Shown here piece after piece: positions 46,424-54,099 of a stretch of DNA of 64,000 nt. The stretch is taken from the NCBI GenBank assembly GCA_964558975.1, contig CAZLFQ010000001.1:879624-943623 (forward strand). Direction: 5' to 3'. The notes below the pieces were generated by a model, which did no database searches, was not told the origin of the DNA, and saw nothing but the letters and a program-made list of their open reading frames with translations. Numbering within the stretch: the first letter of the stretch is position 1; every line of letters starts with the position of its first letter. Position numbers and translations under genes: made by a program. This DNA comes from CAZLFQ01 sp964558975. Lineage in GTDB: Bacteria > Pseudomonadota > Alphaproteobacteria > Rickettsiales > Midichloriaceae.

Positions 46424-46726
46424 CTAAAATGGATCATATGAGTTTTTTCCATGGCAGAGTGTTGTATTGGTTCTAGGCCCACACTTACTATACTTAGTAT
46501 TAAAAAGCTCAAGAAACAGTGGCTCTTTTGAATACAAATACCATCCCAACAAGTGCATCCCACCTCCAATAAGTAAATACTTTAAACTTGGGTCCATAAT
46601 CAAACCAATCATATTACCAGCTCCATTCAACGCTAGCCACATTGTACTTACTCCAAATGGAAGTGATGGCCTAGTTAGACCTATAAAAAGTGGATCTGAT
46701 TGGACTATGCCTGAGCCTTGCGCCAT
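46424..46726 (-). CDS. virB3: T4SS inner-membrane protein VirB3
   Basis: 100 residues, normal for VirB3. The start SDPLFIGLTRPSLPFGV is diagnostic, followed by two hydrophobic segments (about 27-42 and 48-62) and the YSKEPLFLELF motif. VirB3 cooperates with VirB4. The ATG is preceded by GGGAGG. It is followed by virB4 and preceded on the same strand, after an 87-base gap, by a virB6 gene, which is not the usual rickettsial order. Confidence 0.96.
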   Translation of the reverse strand: MAQGSGIVQSDPLFIGLTRPSLPFGVSTMWLALNGAGNMIGLIMDPSLKYLLIGGGMHLLGWYLYSKEPLFLELFNTKYSKCGPRTNTTLCHGKNSYDPF

Positions 46727-46813
46727 TTAAGCCTCCCATTACAGTTTAAATCAAGAGTACTCCTTGAACTACGCAAAAACAACCCGAAAATTTTATATAC
46801 TACAATCACCTAT

Positions 46814-49789
46814 CTACCTTTTTTGATTTTGAGATTCGCCCATACCCTTCTGGAACTTTTCATTCATCCAAGCAGCTCCTTGTCTGGCATGTTGAACTGC
46901 CATTGGAGCTCTTATAACTTTATCTGCGCCACTTGCCATCATTGCACCTGCCTGTCCTGAGAATTGAGAGGCATCACTACTACGTGAAGTTAACTCACCA
47001 CTTACTATATTTCCAACAAGCTTAGTAACAAAGTCACAGTACTTAAGCATACCGTGGCCGAGTATCAACAGTATTATCGAGCCTTGCAATAAACCTATTG
47101 GTGTGCTGAATCCCGTAGTTTCATAGTCATCTGGTGTGAATGAATCTTGCAGTGGTTGATACCATCTGAGCAGACATATTACGTCTATACCAGGAATCTC
47201 TACTGCAACTGCACAATATTGGCATATCGTATATGAAAGTGTGGCATATATTGTAGCAGCAAATAAGGTATTAAATATTGCAATACCTGCAAACAACCCA
47301 ACTGGCTGCAGGGTAAATGAAACTATCATTTTCCACCAGTTATCAAACAAGCTTTTAGTTGTTTGGAATAACATCATTGGCATAAACAGAGGTGTAGTAA
47401 ATAAAAGTATCGATACAATTATTAGCGACATCATATACGTAAGCGCTGCTTTTAAAACAGCAAGAGCATAAAAACCAATCGCTACCATGATTATAAGCAT
47501 TAGCGCAAAACCTATAAATCCTAAAAATAGGAGCGTGAATATTTTCCACCAAACTTTGCTACTCCCTAGCTGGGATATTAACCCATCAAAAATTGAGAAC
47601 AGAGCATTTGGGTCATTTTCTACTTCTCTCAGGATATCTGGCCCTACATTTGTTGGGAATCTATCAAGGCTTCCCGTGACAACTGTCGCTATTAGTTGTA
47701 TTCCTCCTTCAATAGCACCTGCAAAGAAATTAGAATAGAAAAATCCCCAACTTCTAGGATCTATGACTGCAAGAACAAAGGCAATCTTAATAACTTTAAC
47801 TATCAAATCCTTCTGCTTCATCTCAACAGTACCTATAACGAAGCCAAGTCCAACAAAGGCTAGATACAACGTTAAAAAGGCTTGTATACTTCTAATTACT
47901 GAATTGTCACTAATTACATTATTATAAAGTCTTTCAACTACACCACCTGACCTTACTCCCGTTCTGGTGTCAAGCTGCCCATAAAGTGTATCATGCACCG
48001 TCTCTACAACACTTCTGATTGGCCCATTTGGTTTATAATAACCCGTACCAGTATCGGCACTAGGTATTTTGACAATAATTTTATAATCTCCGAAATAGTT
48101 AAACGGCAGATAGCTGTCATCATGGAATGCCGTGCCATTATTACGAATAGGCGCTATTCTAAAAGCTAACTCTCCATCAAACGGCATTCTTAGCGTGTCT
48201 GTACCGTCAAGAACAGTCTGTGGTACATCTCTCCAAGTTGATTGAGTTTGATTCGACAAAAGATATACACAATATTGCAAGCCTACCCCATCTTCAGCAG
48301 GACATCCACCCCAATCAACTGTTGCAGAAACACCGCCTAAATGAAACTCATAAAGCGCAGCATCTGACAACCCTGAACTTGCAACAAGTTGCTCAAATAA
48401 ATTTGGATGCTTCAAACCAAATGGCGTTTTACTTGATGAAAAACCAGATAGTTTGCCAGAATAATTATAAGTTGAGAGCCCTGGATCAGTAGTTTCATGA
48501 CAATCGTTATAGTTGTCTTTTGTAATATTTTCTTTTTCACATCCACTTATGCCCAGCTTATTAACAATAACATTTGTGTCTTGCACAGAACCAAACAAAC
48601 CCTCCCATAAATCTGGCACTGGCAAGTTTTGGTCATCTGGATCTTTAAGTTTCCCAATCATCCTAATTGAAGCTTCATAGTCAGGATAAGACTGAATCCT
48701 TGATCTTTCAGCTTGTATCACTTCCACACCTGTGTTGTTTGGAACAATTGTTTGAGCATTAGGTGCAGCAGGATGGATTCTCAGCCTTCCCATAGTTTCA
48801 AAAAATTGAATATACATTGGCTTAAGTGCTGGACTAGTTGGGTTCATAAGTTCAAGAAAAATATCTTTTCTCGTCAAATTAATTGCTACAGTAAACCAAC
48901 CAAAGCTCAGATTTTTTGCGCTTAAATCACTATCCCAAATTAGGGATAAATCATCTCCATCTTGAACATATATACCCGTATCAACGTAATTTGGATTTCT
49001 TGCATGCCACGAACAAATATCAGACCCCATCTTTGTTGACCAAAGAGTAAAATTATTTGCCGCCGCCCATTGAGCATCGGTAAAATTAATGAAACATTCA
49101 TGCTGTGTCTTATCTGACCAAACCTTAGGGTTTGCAGGATTAGTCCATATATCGGTATCTAGAGCGCGCATTACTGGGACTAGCCTTACATTTTTCTTAC
49201 CACAGCGATGCACTTTCTGCAGCCCCTCTGCAAGAGATACTGTTACTCTATCCCCAGCCCTTACTTTGTATTTAGTATTAAATGCTCCTGATTCTTTTAT
49301 ATTGGGAAAGTAAGCATTGATGCTCATTGGATCTCTTGCCAAGTCGACTACTGCTCTTGAGCAAACCGTATTAACTTGCGCCTTAATGTGCTTTATTTGT
49401 GGCTGGTATGTTGCTAACTGTGTTGTAGAAGTAAAATTGCCAAAATCCTGACGAATTATATATTGCCTTGTTTCTGAAATGCCTTGAGGAGTATTCTTCC
49501 CCCCACTTCTGCAATCTTTGTTACATTCATATATAGCACCTAAATTTAGCTCAGCCCCTGAATCAGTTGGAGGAGATTTTCGAGAAACCGATTTTTTACA
49601 AGACTCCTCGCATCTCTCATAACATTCTTTGTTCATAGGGGTAACACGGATTACATCGTTGTCTTGCTTATCTCCAAAGTCAAAACCTTTGATACAATGA
49701 TCCAAAAGACCTGCGCATGAAATATCTGGCTTTGCCAGAATAAAAAACAAGCTAAAAAAAGCTAGGATCAGACTACGCTTTATTGTCAT
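46814..49789 (-). CDS. virB6: VirB6/TrbL-family T4SS protein placed upstream of virB3 (991 aa)
   Basis: 991 residues: signal peptide (to about residue 25, ILAKPDISC A), then a cysteine module C32, C56-x3-C60-x3-C64 and C89-x3-C93 following GFDFGDKQDND. A ~500-residue exported region comes next, then the polytopic VirB6 region (about 630-940) with DPRSWGFFYSNFFAG, and a short hydrophilic tail. It is most similar to the 1104-residue copy. A cysteine occurs near the signal cleavage site (C25), so a lipoprotein is possible but the lipobox (DISC) is poor. It is the first gene of the T4SS unit, with a leader of about 75 bases. Confidence 0.88.
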   Translation of the reverse strand: MTIKRSLILAFFSLFFILAKPDISCAGLLDHCIKGFDFGDKQDNDVIRVTPMNKECYERCEESCKKSVSRKSPPTDSGAELNLGAIYECNKDCRSGGKNTPQGISETRQYIIRQDFGNFTSTTQLATYQPQIKHIKAQVNTVCSRAVVDLARDPMSINAYFPNIKESGAFNTKYKVRAGDRVTVSLAEGLQKVHRCGKKNVRLVPVMRALDTDIWTNPANPKVWSDKTQHECFINFTDAQWAAANNFTLWSTKMGSDICSWHARNPNYVDTGIYVQDGDDLSLIWDSDLSAKNLSFGWFTVAINLTRKDIFLELMNPTSPALKPMYIQFFETMGRLRIHPAAPNAQTIVPNNTGVEVIQAERSRIQSYPDYEASIRMIGKLKDPDDQNLPVPDLWEGLFGSVQDTNVIVNKLGISGCEKENITKDNYNDCHETTDPGLSTYNYSGKLSGFSSSKTPFGLKHPNLFEQLVASSGLSDAALYEFHLGGVSATVDWGGCPAEDGVGLQYCVYLLSNQTQSTWRDVPQTVLDGTDTLRMPFDGELAFRIAPIRNNGTAFHDDSYLPFNYFGDYKIIVKIPSADTGTGYYKPNGPIRSVVETVHDTLYGQLDTRTGVRSGGVVERLYNNVISDNSVIRSIQAFLTLYLAFVGLGFVIGTVEMKQKDLIVKVIKIAFVLAVIDPRSWGFFYSNFFAGAIEGGIQLIATVVTGSLDRFPTNVGPDILREVENDPNALFSIFDGLISQLGSSKVWWKIFTLLFLGFIGFALMLIIMVAIGFYALAVLKAALTYMMSLIIVSILLFTTPLFMPMMLFQTTKSLFDNWWKMIVSFTLQPVGLFAGIAIFNTLFAATIYATLSYTICQYCAVAVEIPGIDVICLLRWYQPLQDSFTPDDYETTGFSTPIGLLQGSIILLILGHGMLKYCDFVTKLVGNIVSGELTSRSSDASQFSGQAGAMMASGADKVIRAPMAVQHARQGAAWMNEKFQKGMGESQNQKR

Positions 49790-49862
49790 GCCAATTCAAC
49801 CACTTACCTTCATTGGTAATAGATGTTTACATTCCGAGCTTAAAGCTCTGTAGTACAAAAGA

Positions 49863-49885
49863 CAACTTAAATTATACCTAAGTTG
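49863..49885 (-). promoter_or_regulatory. Candidate operator with -10 box of the T4SS operon
   Basis: CAACTTA (49863-49869) and TAAGTTG (49879-49885) form a perfect 7-base inverted repeat with a 9-base spacer. Inside it, on the minus strand, lies a perfect TATAAT (49876-49871), correctly placed to be the -10 of the T4SS unit that starts at 49789. No good -35 is present upstream, which would fit an activator-dependent or operator-controlled promoter. Confidence 0.45.
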
Positions 49886-49911
49886 CTTCTTATACTGCTT
49901 CATGATATTTT
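49883..49911 (+). promoter_or_regulatory. Possible promoter of bamB
   Basis: TTGCTT (49883-49888), 17-base spacer, TATTTT (49906-49911). The -35 overlaps one arm of the inverted repeat that surrounds the T4SS -10 box, so both directions could be controlled together. Confidence 0.4.
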
Positions 49912-49937
49912 CACTTAACATTAGATATGGTGGAGAT

Positions 49938-51272
49938 ATGAAGAATAAGTTTTTTGTTAGTTTGTTTGCAACATTACTTCTCACAGGATGCTCTGATGGC
50001 ACTTGGTGGGGTAGTACAAAAAAAATCGACGTTAAAGGTGAGCGAATCAAGGTTCTTCAAACCAGCTCTGATCTAACCGTCGACCAAGGGTTGAGCAGCA
50101 AGTCATATTTAATTCCACAACAGATCACTAATTCTGGTTGGTATAAAAGCAGCGGAATTACATCATCAATGGTTAAGAATTTGTACTTAAAAGAACCCCT
50201 GAGCAAAACTACACTTTTTAGTGTTAGTGGTGGCGGTGATTTTCTGATTGGTGGAACACCAATAGTTGCAGAAAATAATATTTATGCTTTGGGTAGTGAT
50301 GGCATTATTACAGCTTACAATATACAAAATAAATCTACAGTTTGGCAAAATGACTTTTTTCCAAATGCTACAAAAAAAGGGTTCTTCACATCTTTTAGTG
50401 GAAAATTCTTAAGCGGAGGTCTTTCATACTCTGAAGGGGTAATTTATGCAACTGCAGGACTCGCTGAAATAATTGCGGTGAATGCAGCAGATGGCTCAAC
50501 AATTTGGACAACAAAACTTTCTAGTCCATCTCGTGCAACGCCTCTAAAAACTGAAAGCAACTTACTTATTGTCCAAACAGCAGATAATAAGACCTTTGCT
50601 CTTGATTCTAAATCTGGCAACATAGTATGGAATCACATTGGAATCGGCGAAGAGATCAGTTCATTAAGAACTTCTGCACCTATAGCTAATAATGAAGTTG
50701 TGATTGTTCAATATACATCTGGCGAATTATATGCATTATCACTTAAATCTGGGGAAGAGTTGTGGACAGAGAACTTAGCTTCTCCTATCGATGTAGTGGT
50801 TACAGATAGCCATCTACATACCGTAATTACATCACCAACACTTGATGGCAACACCGTAATGGCATATGGGCATGATGGAGTTATTGGTACCTTTGATCTT
50901 AAAACTGGAAAACCTAATTGGAAAAAACAGCTAGGAATAGATAAGCAATTTTGGATTGCTGGCGATTTAGTCTTCGCAATTACTATTGATAAAAATCTGG
51001 TAGCAGTTGATAAAAACGAGGGCAAAGTTAAATGGCTCGTTGATCTCAATGAGCTAGAAACTACTGTTGGTATAATTGATTGGACTTCACCAATTGTAGC
51101 AGGTTCAAAAGTAATAGTAGCGAATTCTGTAGGCAGTATGTACCTTTTTGATATGAATTCAGGCGAGAAGATTGATCAAATAGCTGTAGATAAAGATGTT
51201 TATTTACAACCTATTGTCGCTAATGGAAATCTGTTTACTTTGGCTAACAACGGCTCAATTAGTATGTATTAA
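49938..51272 (+). CDS. bamB: Outer-membrane assembly lipoprotein BamB
   Basis: 444 residues from the ATG at 49938, preceded by GGTGGAG. Lipoprotein signal MKNKFFVSLFATLLLTGC with lipidated cysteine 18, then a beta-propeller made of PQQ-like repeats (INAADGSTIW-type, LDSKSGNIVW, LSLKSGEELW, VDKNEGKVKW, FDMNSGEKI). BamB is a scaffold of the BAM complex that inserts outer-membrane proteins. It is divergent from the T4SS unit and 4 bases upstream of holB; in many alphaproteobacteria der follows bamB instead. Confidence 0.92.
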   Translation: MKNKFFVSLFATLLLTGCSDGTWWGSTKKIDVKGERIKVLQTSSDLTVDQGLSSKSYLIPQQITNSGWYKSSGITSSMVKNLYLKEPLSKTTLFSVSGGGDFLIGGTPIVAENNIYALGSDGIITAYNIQNKSTVWQNDFFPNATKKGFFTSFSGKFLSGGLSYSEGVIYATAGLAEIIAVNAADGSTIWTTKLSSPSRATPLKTESNLLIVQTADNKTFALDSKSGNIVWNHIGIGEEISSLRTSAPIANNEVVIVQYTSGELYALSLKSGEELWTENLASPIDVVVTDSHLHTVITSPTLDGNTVMAYGHDGVIGTFDLKTGKPNWKKQLGIDKQFWIAGDLVFAITIDKNLVAVDKNEGKVKWLVDLNELETTVGIIDWTSPIVAGSKVIVANSVGSMYLFDMNSGEKIDQIAVDKDVYLQPIVANGNLFTLANNGSISMY

Positions 51273-51276
51273 AAAA

Positions 51277-52224
51277 ATGTTTGAACATCCACGTAATGTA
51301 AATTCTCTGTTTGGTTTAGAAGATGTCTGCAAGGATTTCATCGGTGCTTTTAATTCATCAAGACTACATCATGCTTGGCTTATATGCGGAAGCAAAGGAA
51401 TTGGCAAAGCAACTCTGGCCTATAATTTAGCCAAATTTTTATTATCGAACCCATCGAGTGGAAACTCTCAAATTAGGTTTGATCCAGAAAGTGAATCTGT
51501 CAAAAAAATAGAGAATTTAAGTCACCCAGACTTAATGGTTTTAGAATCAGATAGCGATGATAGCAAGACTGCAATTAAAGTTGAAGATGTAAGAGAGATT
51601 GGAAAATTCTTAAGCCTCACCTCTGTTGAATCTAGGTATAGAGTAGTCATTATTGATAGCATGAATGATATGAATACCAGCTCTGCAAATGCACTACTTA
51701 AAATGCTTGAAGAGCCATCTCCCAATGTATTCTTTTTATTGGTATGTCATCAATTAGGACAAATCCTACCAACTGTTCGTTCTAGATGCAGGTTATTAAA
51801 AATCGCACCTCCATCTAAAGAAATTTTTCGCAAAGTCATAACACAAAAGCTAAGTAATCTAAACTCTTCCGATATTGAAGAATTGTATGAATTAAGTGGT
51901 GGGTCATATAATAAAATATCTATGTTTTTAGATAGCGATAAGCTTGATTTATTTAGAAGAGTTTCTGAAATTATATCTCAACCTAATCCCAAAAAGAGCG
52001 ATATTTTTGAATTAGCACAGCTCGCAAGCGATGATGACAATTGGAAAATTATCTCATTTGTAATTGAAAATACTCTACAGAATTCTATAAAACAAAAAAC
52101 ACTTAGTGGGTTATGGAATATAGAAAAAGATTTAGAAAAATTCACACAAACTAAAAAATTGATTGCCGATAGCAATCAATTTCATTTAGATAAGAGTCAT
52201 ATAGTTACAACATTATTATCATGA
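51277..52224 (+). CDS. holB: DNA polymerase III subunit delta'
   Basis: 315 residues from the ATG at 51277 (MFEHPRNVNS), 4 bases after bamB. A longer frame from 51196 overlaps bamB and is not used. Clamp-loader features are HHAWLICGSKGIGKATLA (P-loop-like), NALLKMLEEPSPNVFFLL and the SRC arginine-finger segment TVRSRCRLLKI. Part of the clamp loader that places the beta ring on DNA. Its stop overlaps the lspA ATG (ATGA). Confidence 0.93.
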   Translation: MFEHPRNVNSLFGLEDVCKDFIGAFNSSRLHHAWLICGSKGIGKATLAYNLAKFLLSNPSSGNSQIRFDPESESVKKIENLSHPDLMVLESDSDDSKTAIKVEDVREIGKFLSLTSVESRYRVVIIDSMNDMNTSSANALLKMLEEPSPNVFFLLVCHQLGQILPTVRSRCRLLKIAPPSKEIFRKVITQKLSNLNSSDIEELYELSGGSYNKISMFLDSDKLDLFRRVSEIISQPNPKKSDIFELAQLASDDDNWKIISFVIENTLQNSIKQKTLSGLWNIEKDLEKFTQTKKLIADSNQFHLDKSHIVTTLLS

Positions 52225-52715
52225 ATAAAAAAGTTATAAAATTTGCAGTGTTTTTCGTATCTGCAATCACAACATTTCTACTTGATTACTTCAGTAAGCA
52301 AAGTGTATTAGACTATTTTCATGACAAAGATGTTAATTATGAGCAAATCACATCCTTCTTTAATTTGGTTCTGACCTTCAATACTGGGGTTAGCTTTGGG
52401 ATGCTAAACGACCCTATGTATGATCAATGGATCTTCATTATTTTAACTTCAGCTGTTATTTTCGTGATGTTCTGTTGGTTCATCGTTTCTAAAGACACTA
52501 ACCTTGCCATCCCTATAGGGATGATAATTGGCGGCGCTTTCGGGAATGTAATCAATCGCTTTACTTATGGTGGCGTTGTTGATTTTTTAGATTTCCATCT
52601 AGGGCTTTGGCACTATCCCGCCTTCAATATAGCCGATGCTGCTATATGCATTGGGGTATTCATTCTCATTTTCTTCTCTGCACCGAGTAAAGCTGAAATT
52701 GGGAAATTTGCTTAG
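52221..52715 (+). CDS. lspA: Lipoprotein signal peptidase LspA
   Basis: 164 residues with four membrane helices and the two catalytic aspartates in conserved motifs: FNTGVSFGML, then NVINRFTYGGVVDFLDFHLG and PAFNIADAAICIG. It cleaves lipoprotein signals after lipid modification and so acts on the BamB, LptM-like and VirB6 lipoproteins of this window. ATGA overlap with holB. Confidence 0.96.
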   Translation: MNKKVIKFAVFFVSAITTFLLDYFSKQSVLDYFHDKDVNYEQITSFFNLVLTFNTGVSFGMLNDPMYDQWIFIILTSAVIFVMFCWFIVSKDTNLAIPIGMIIGGAFGNVINRFTYGGVVDFLDFHLGLWHYPAFNIADAAICIGVFILIFFSAPSKAEIGKFA

Positions 52716-52760
52716 TTATTCAAAGATTAACCGAGTAATCAACCCTAATCTCACTAAATT

Positions 52761-52793
52761 ATGCGGTGAATAGATACGCCAATCCCCGCATAC
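52761..52793. other. GC-richer hairpin after lspA
   Basis: TATGCGG (52761-52767) and CCGCATA (52787-52793) are perfect inverted copies 45 bases beyond the lspA stop, with 19 bases between. There is no T run after it, so it could be a non-canonical terminator for bamB-holB-lspA or a protein site. Confidence 0.3.
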
Positions 52794-52821
52794 TAATAAT
52801 AATATGGTTATTTCCAAAAAA

Positions 52822-52872
52822 TTGAAAAACCTATCCAATCATGCTAAACTTTTATAAGGGTTAGATGATTGG
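52822..52872 (+). promoter_or_regulatory. Promoter with overlapping inverted-repeat operator for the glycosyltransferase gene
   Basis: TTGAAA (52822-52827), 17-base spacer, TAAACT (52845-52850) with TGC before it. CCAATCAT (52835-52842) and ATGATTGG (52865-52872) are perfect 8-base inverted copies whose centres are 30 bases apart, about three helical turns. The first lies between -35 and -10, the second just before the GGAGGG ribosome binding site. In RNA read from upstream the arms plus the inner CTAA/TTAG bases would fold into a long stem next to that site. Confidence 0.5.
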
Positions 52873-52881
52873 AGGGTTAAA

Positions 52882-54096
52882 ATGCTAGGAGCTTCTGGAT
52901 TGCTACTATCTGTAGCCACGCTTTCATCGGCGTATAACGCTTTTTCATTAAGTGGCTCTAGCAATCAGCTTTGTTTACCTACTACTCAACGTGATATGGA
53001 CAATGCAGGATTTTTACTATCTACCCAATATTATGACTTTCACTTTCCTTCCATTTTCACAGCATTAAGTGACACTTTCCAAAAAACTGGTTTTCTTGAA
53101 TATACTAATTATCCTCTAAAGCAATTAGAAATTAGTCAAGATACGGGGCAAAGTAGCCGTTCTGAGCTTCCACCCGAACTTTTTCACTCTGTATGGATCA
53201 CTGATGAGAACAATCCTGAACCTCCACCTCTCAAGAATCTTGTTTTTAATCAAAATATGTTGCCAAGCTATAAAACCATAATCTGGACTAATATTGATCC
53301 TGATATACTTAAATCCCTAAATCAGAGCGCTGCCTTCCTTGAGCAAAATGCTGTAGAAATTAAGAACTTGAGAGAGCTGAATACTCCTTTCAAAGGCGCA
53401 GAAACTGTATTACATGAACCACAAAAAGTTTTTCTAAGCACGCCAAAAAAGAACCTTATGGGTATCAGGGTAGACATCGCCAAGTATTTAGTACTATACC
53501 AACATGGAGGAATTTTAGCTGATTTAAATTTTGTTTTTTCCAAAGATTTCTCCATTCAACTTGCAAAAGATCATGACTTTGTGGGCGCAAAGAAGTGGAA
53601 TAACAGGCTAGAGAATTATTACTTTATTGCTAAACCTAAACACCCAATATTTGATAAAACTCTAATATTGATTGAAGATTTATTAACCAGTAACAATCCA
53701 ACTATACAATACGCAAGAGAAAACATAGTAGCTGCAAGCAGTTCTTATACAGAGTTTTATACTATGATGCCGCTAATGTTAGGTGGAATTATGGGGCTAA
53801 ATAAAAATGGTAATAATGATGCATTTTCAATAGAGGGCAATGTGCCTAGTACTGGCTGTTACTCTAAAGAAAGCAAAAGCACATCTCTTAGTACAGAAGA
53901 TTTACGCATAATCGGTGAGCATCAAGATCTGGTTCGCAAAATAGTAATGTCAGAAAGCAGGGAATTTACTTTTGAATTTATAATGTCAAAAGATCATGTC
54001 AATAGAATGATTGGCGAACTAGAACGCTTTACTTGTATCGACGAATCCAAACGAATTGGTACTGATGGCAAGGCAAGCTCTTGGAAAAGAAACTAA
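52882..54096 (+). CDS. Glycosyltransferase of the sugar-binding DXD type, possible secreted effector
   Basis: 404 residues with a strong ribosome binding site (GGAGGG). The N terminus is hydrophobic (GASGLLLSVATLSSA). HSVWITDENN (about residue 110) and RVDIAKYLVLYQHGGILADLNF (about 196-217, split here for reading) match the GT-A fold of Gly_transf_sug/GT32 and large clostridial toxin-type enzymes, where the donor sugar site reads D-x-x-R-Y-x-x-L-x-x-x-G-G-x-Y-x-D-x-D. Here the tyrosine is alanine and the DXD is D214-L-N216, and the usual arginine is lysine, so metal binding may be altered or lost. Proximity to the T4SS and its own operator make an effector role possible; not demonstrated. Confidence 0.75.
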   Translation: MLGASGLLLSVATLSSAYNAFSLSGSSNQLCLPTTQRDMDNAGFLLSTQYYDFHFPSIFTALSDTFQKTGFLEYTNYPLKQLEISQDTGQSSRSELPPELFHSVWITDENNPEPPPLKNLVFNQNMLPSYKTIIWTNIDPDILKSLNQSAAFLEQNAVEIKNLRELNTPFKGAETVLHEPQKVFLSTPKKNLMGIRVDIAKYLVLYQHGGILADLNFVFSKDFSIQLAKDHDFVGAKKWNNRLENYYFIAKPKHPIFDKTLILIEDLLTSNNPTIQYARENIVAASSSYTEFYTMMPLMLGGIMGLNKNGNNDAFSIEGNVPSTGCYSKESKSTSLSTEDLRIIGEHQDLVRKIVMSESREFTFEFIMSKDHVNRMIGELERFTCIDESKRIGTDGKASSWKRN

Positions 54097-54099
54097 TCC

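Noticed and set aside
51196..51276. Upstream extension of holB overlapping bamB
   Set aside because: The extra 27 residues are the +1 reading of the bamB end; the ATG at 51277 gives the expected delta' N terminus right after the bamB stop.
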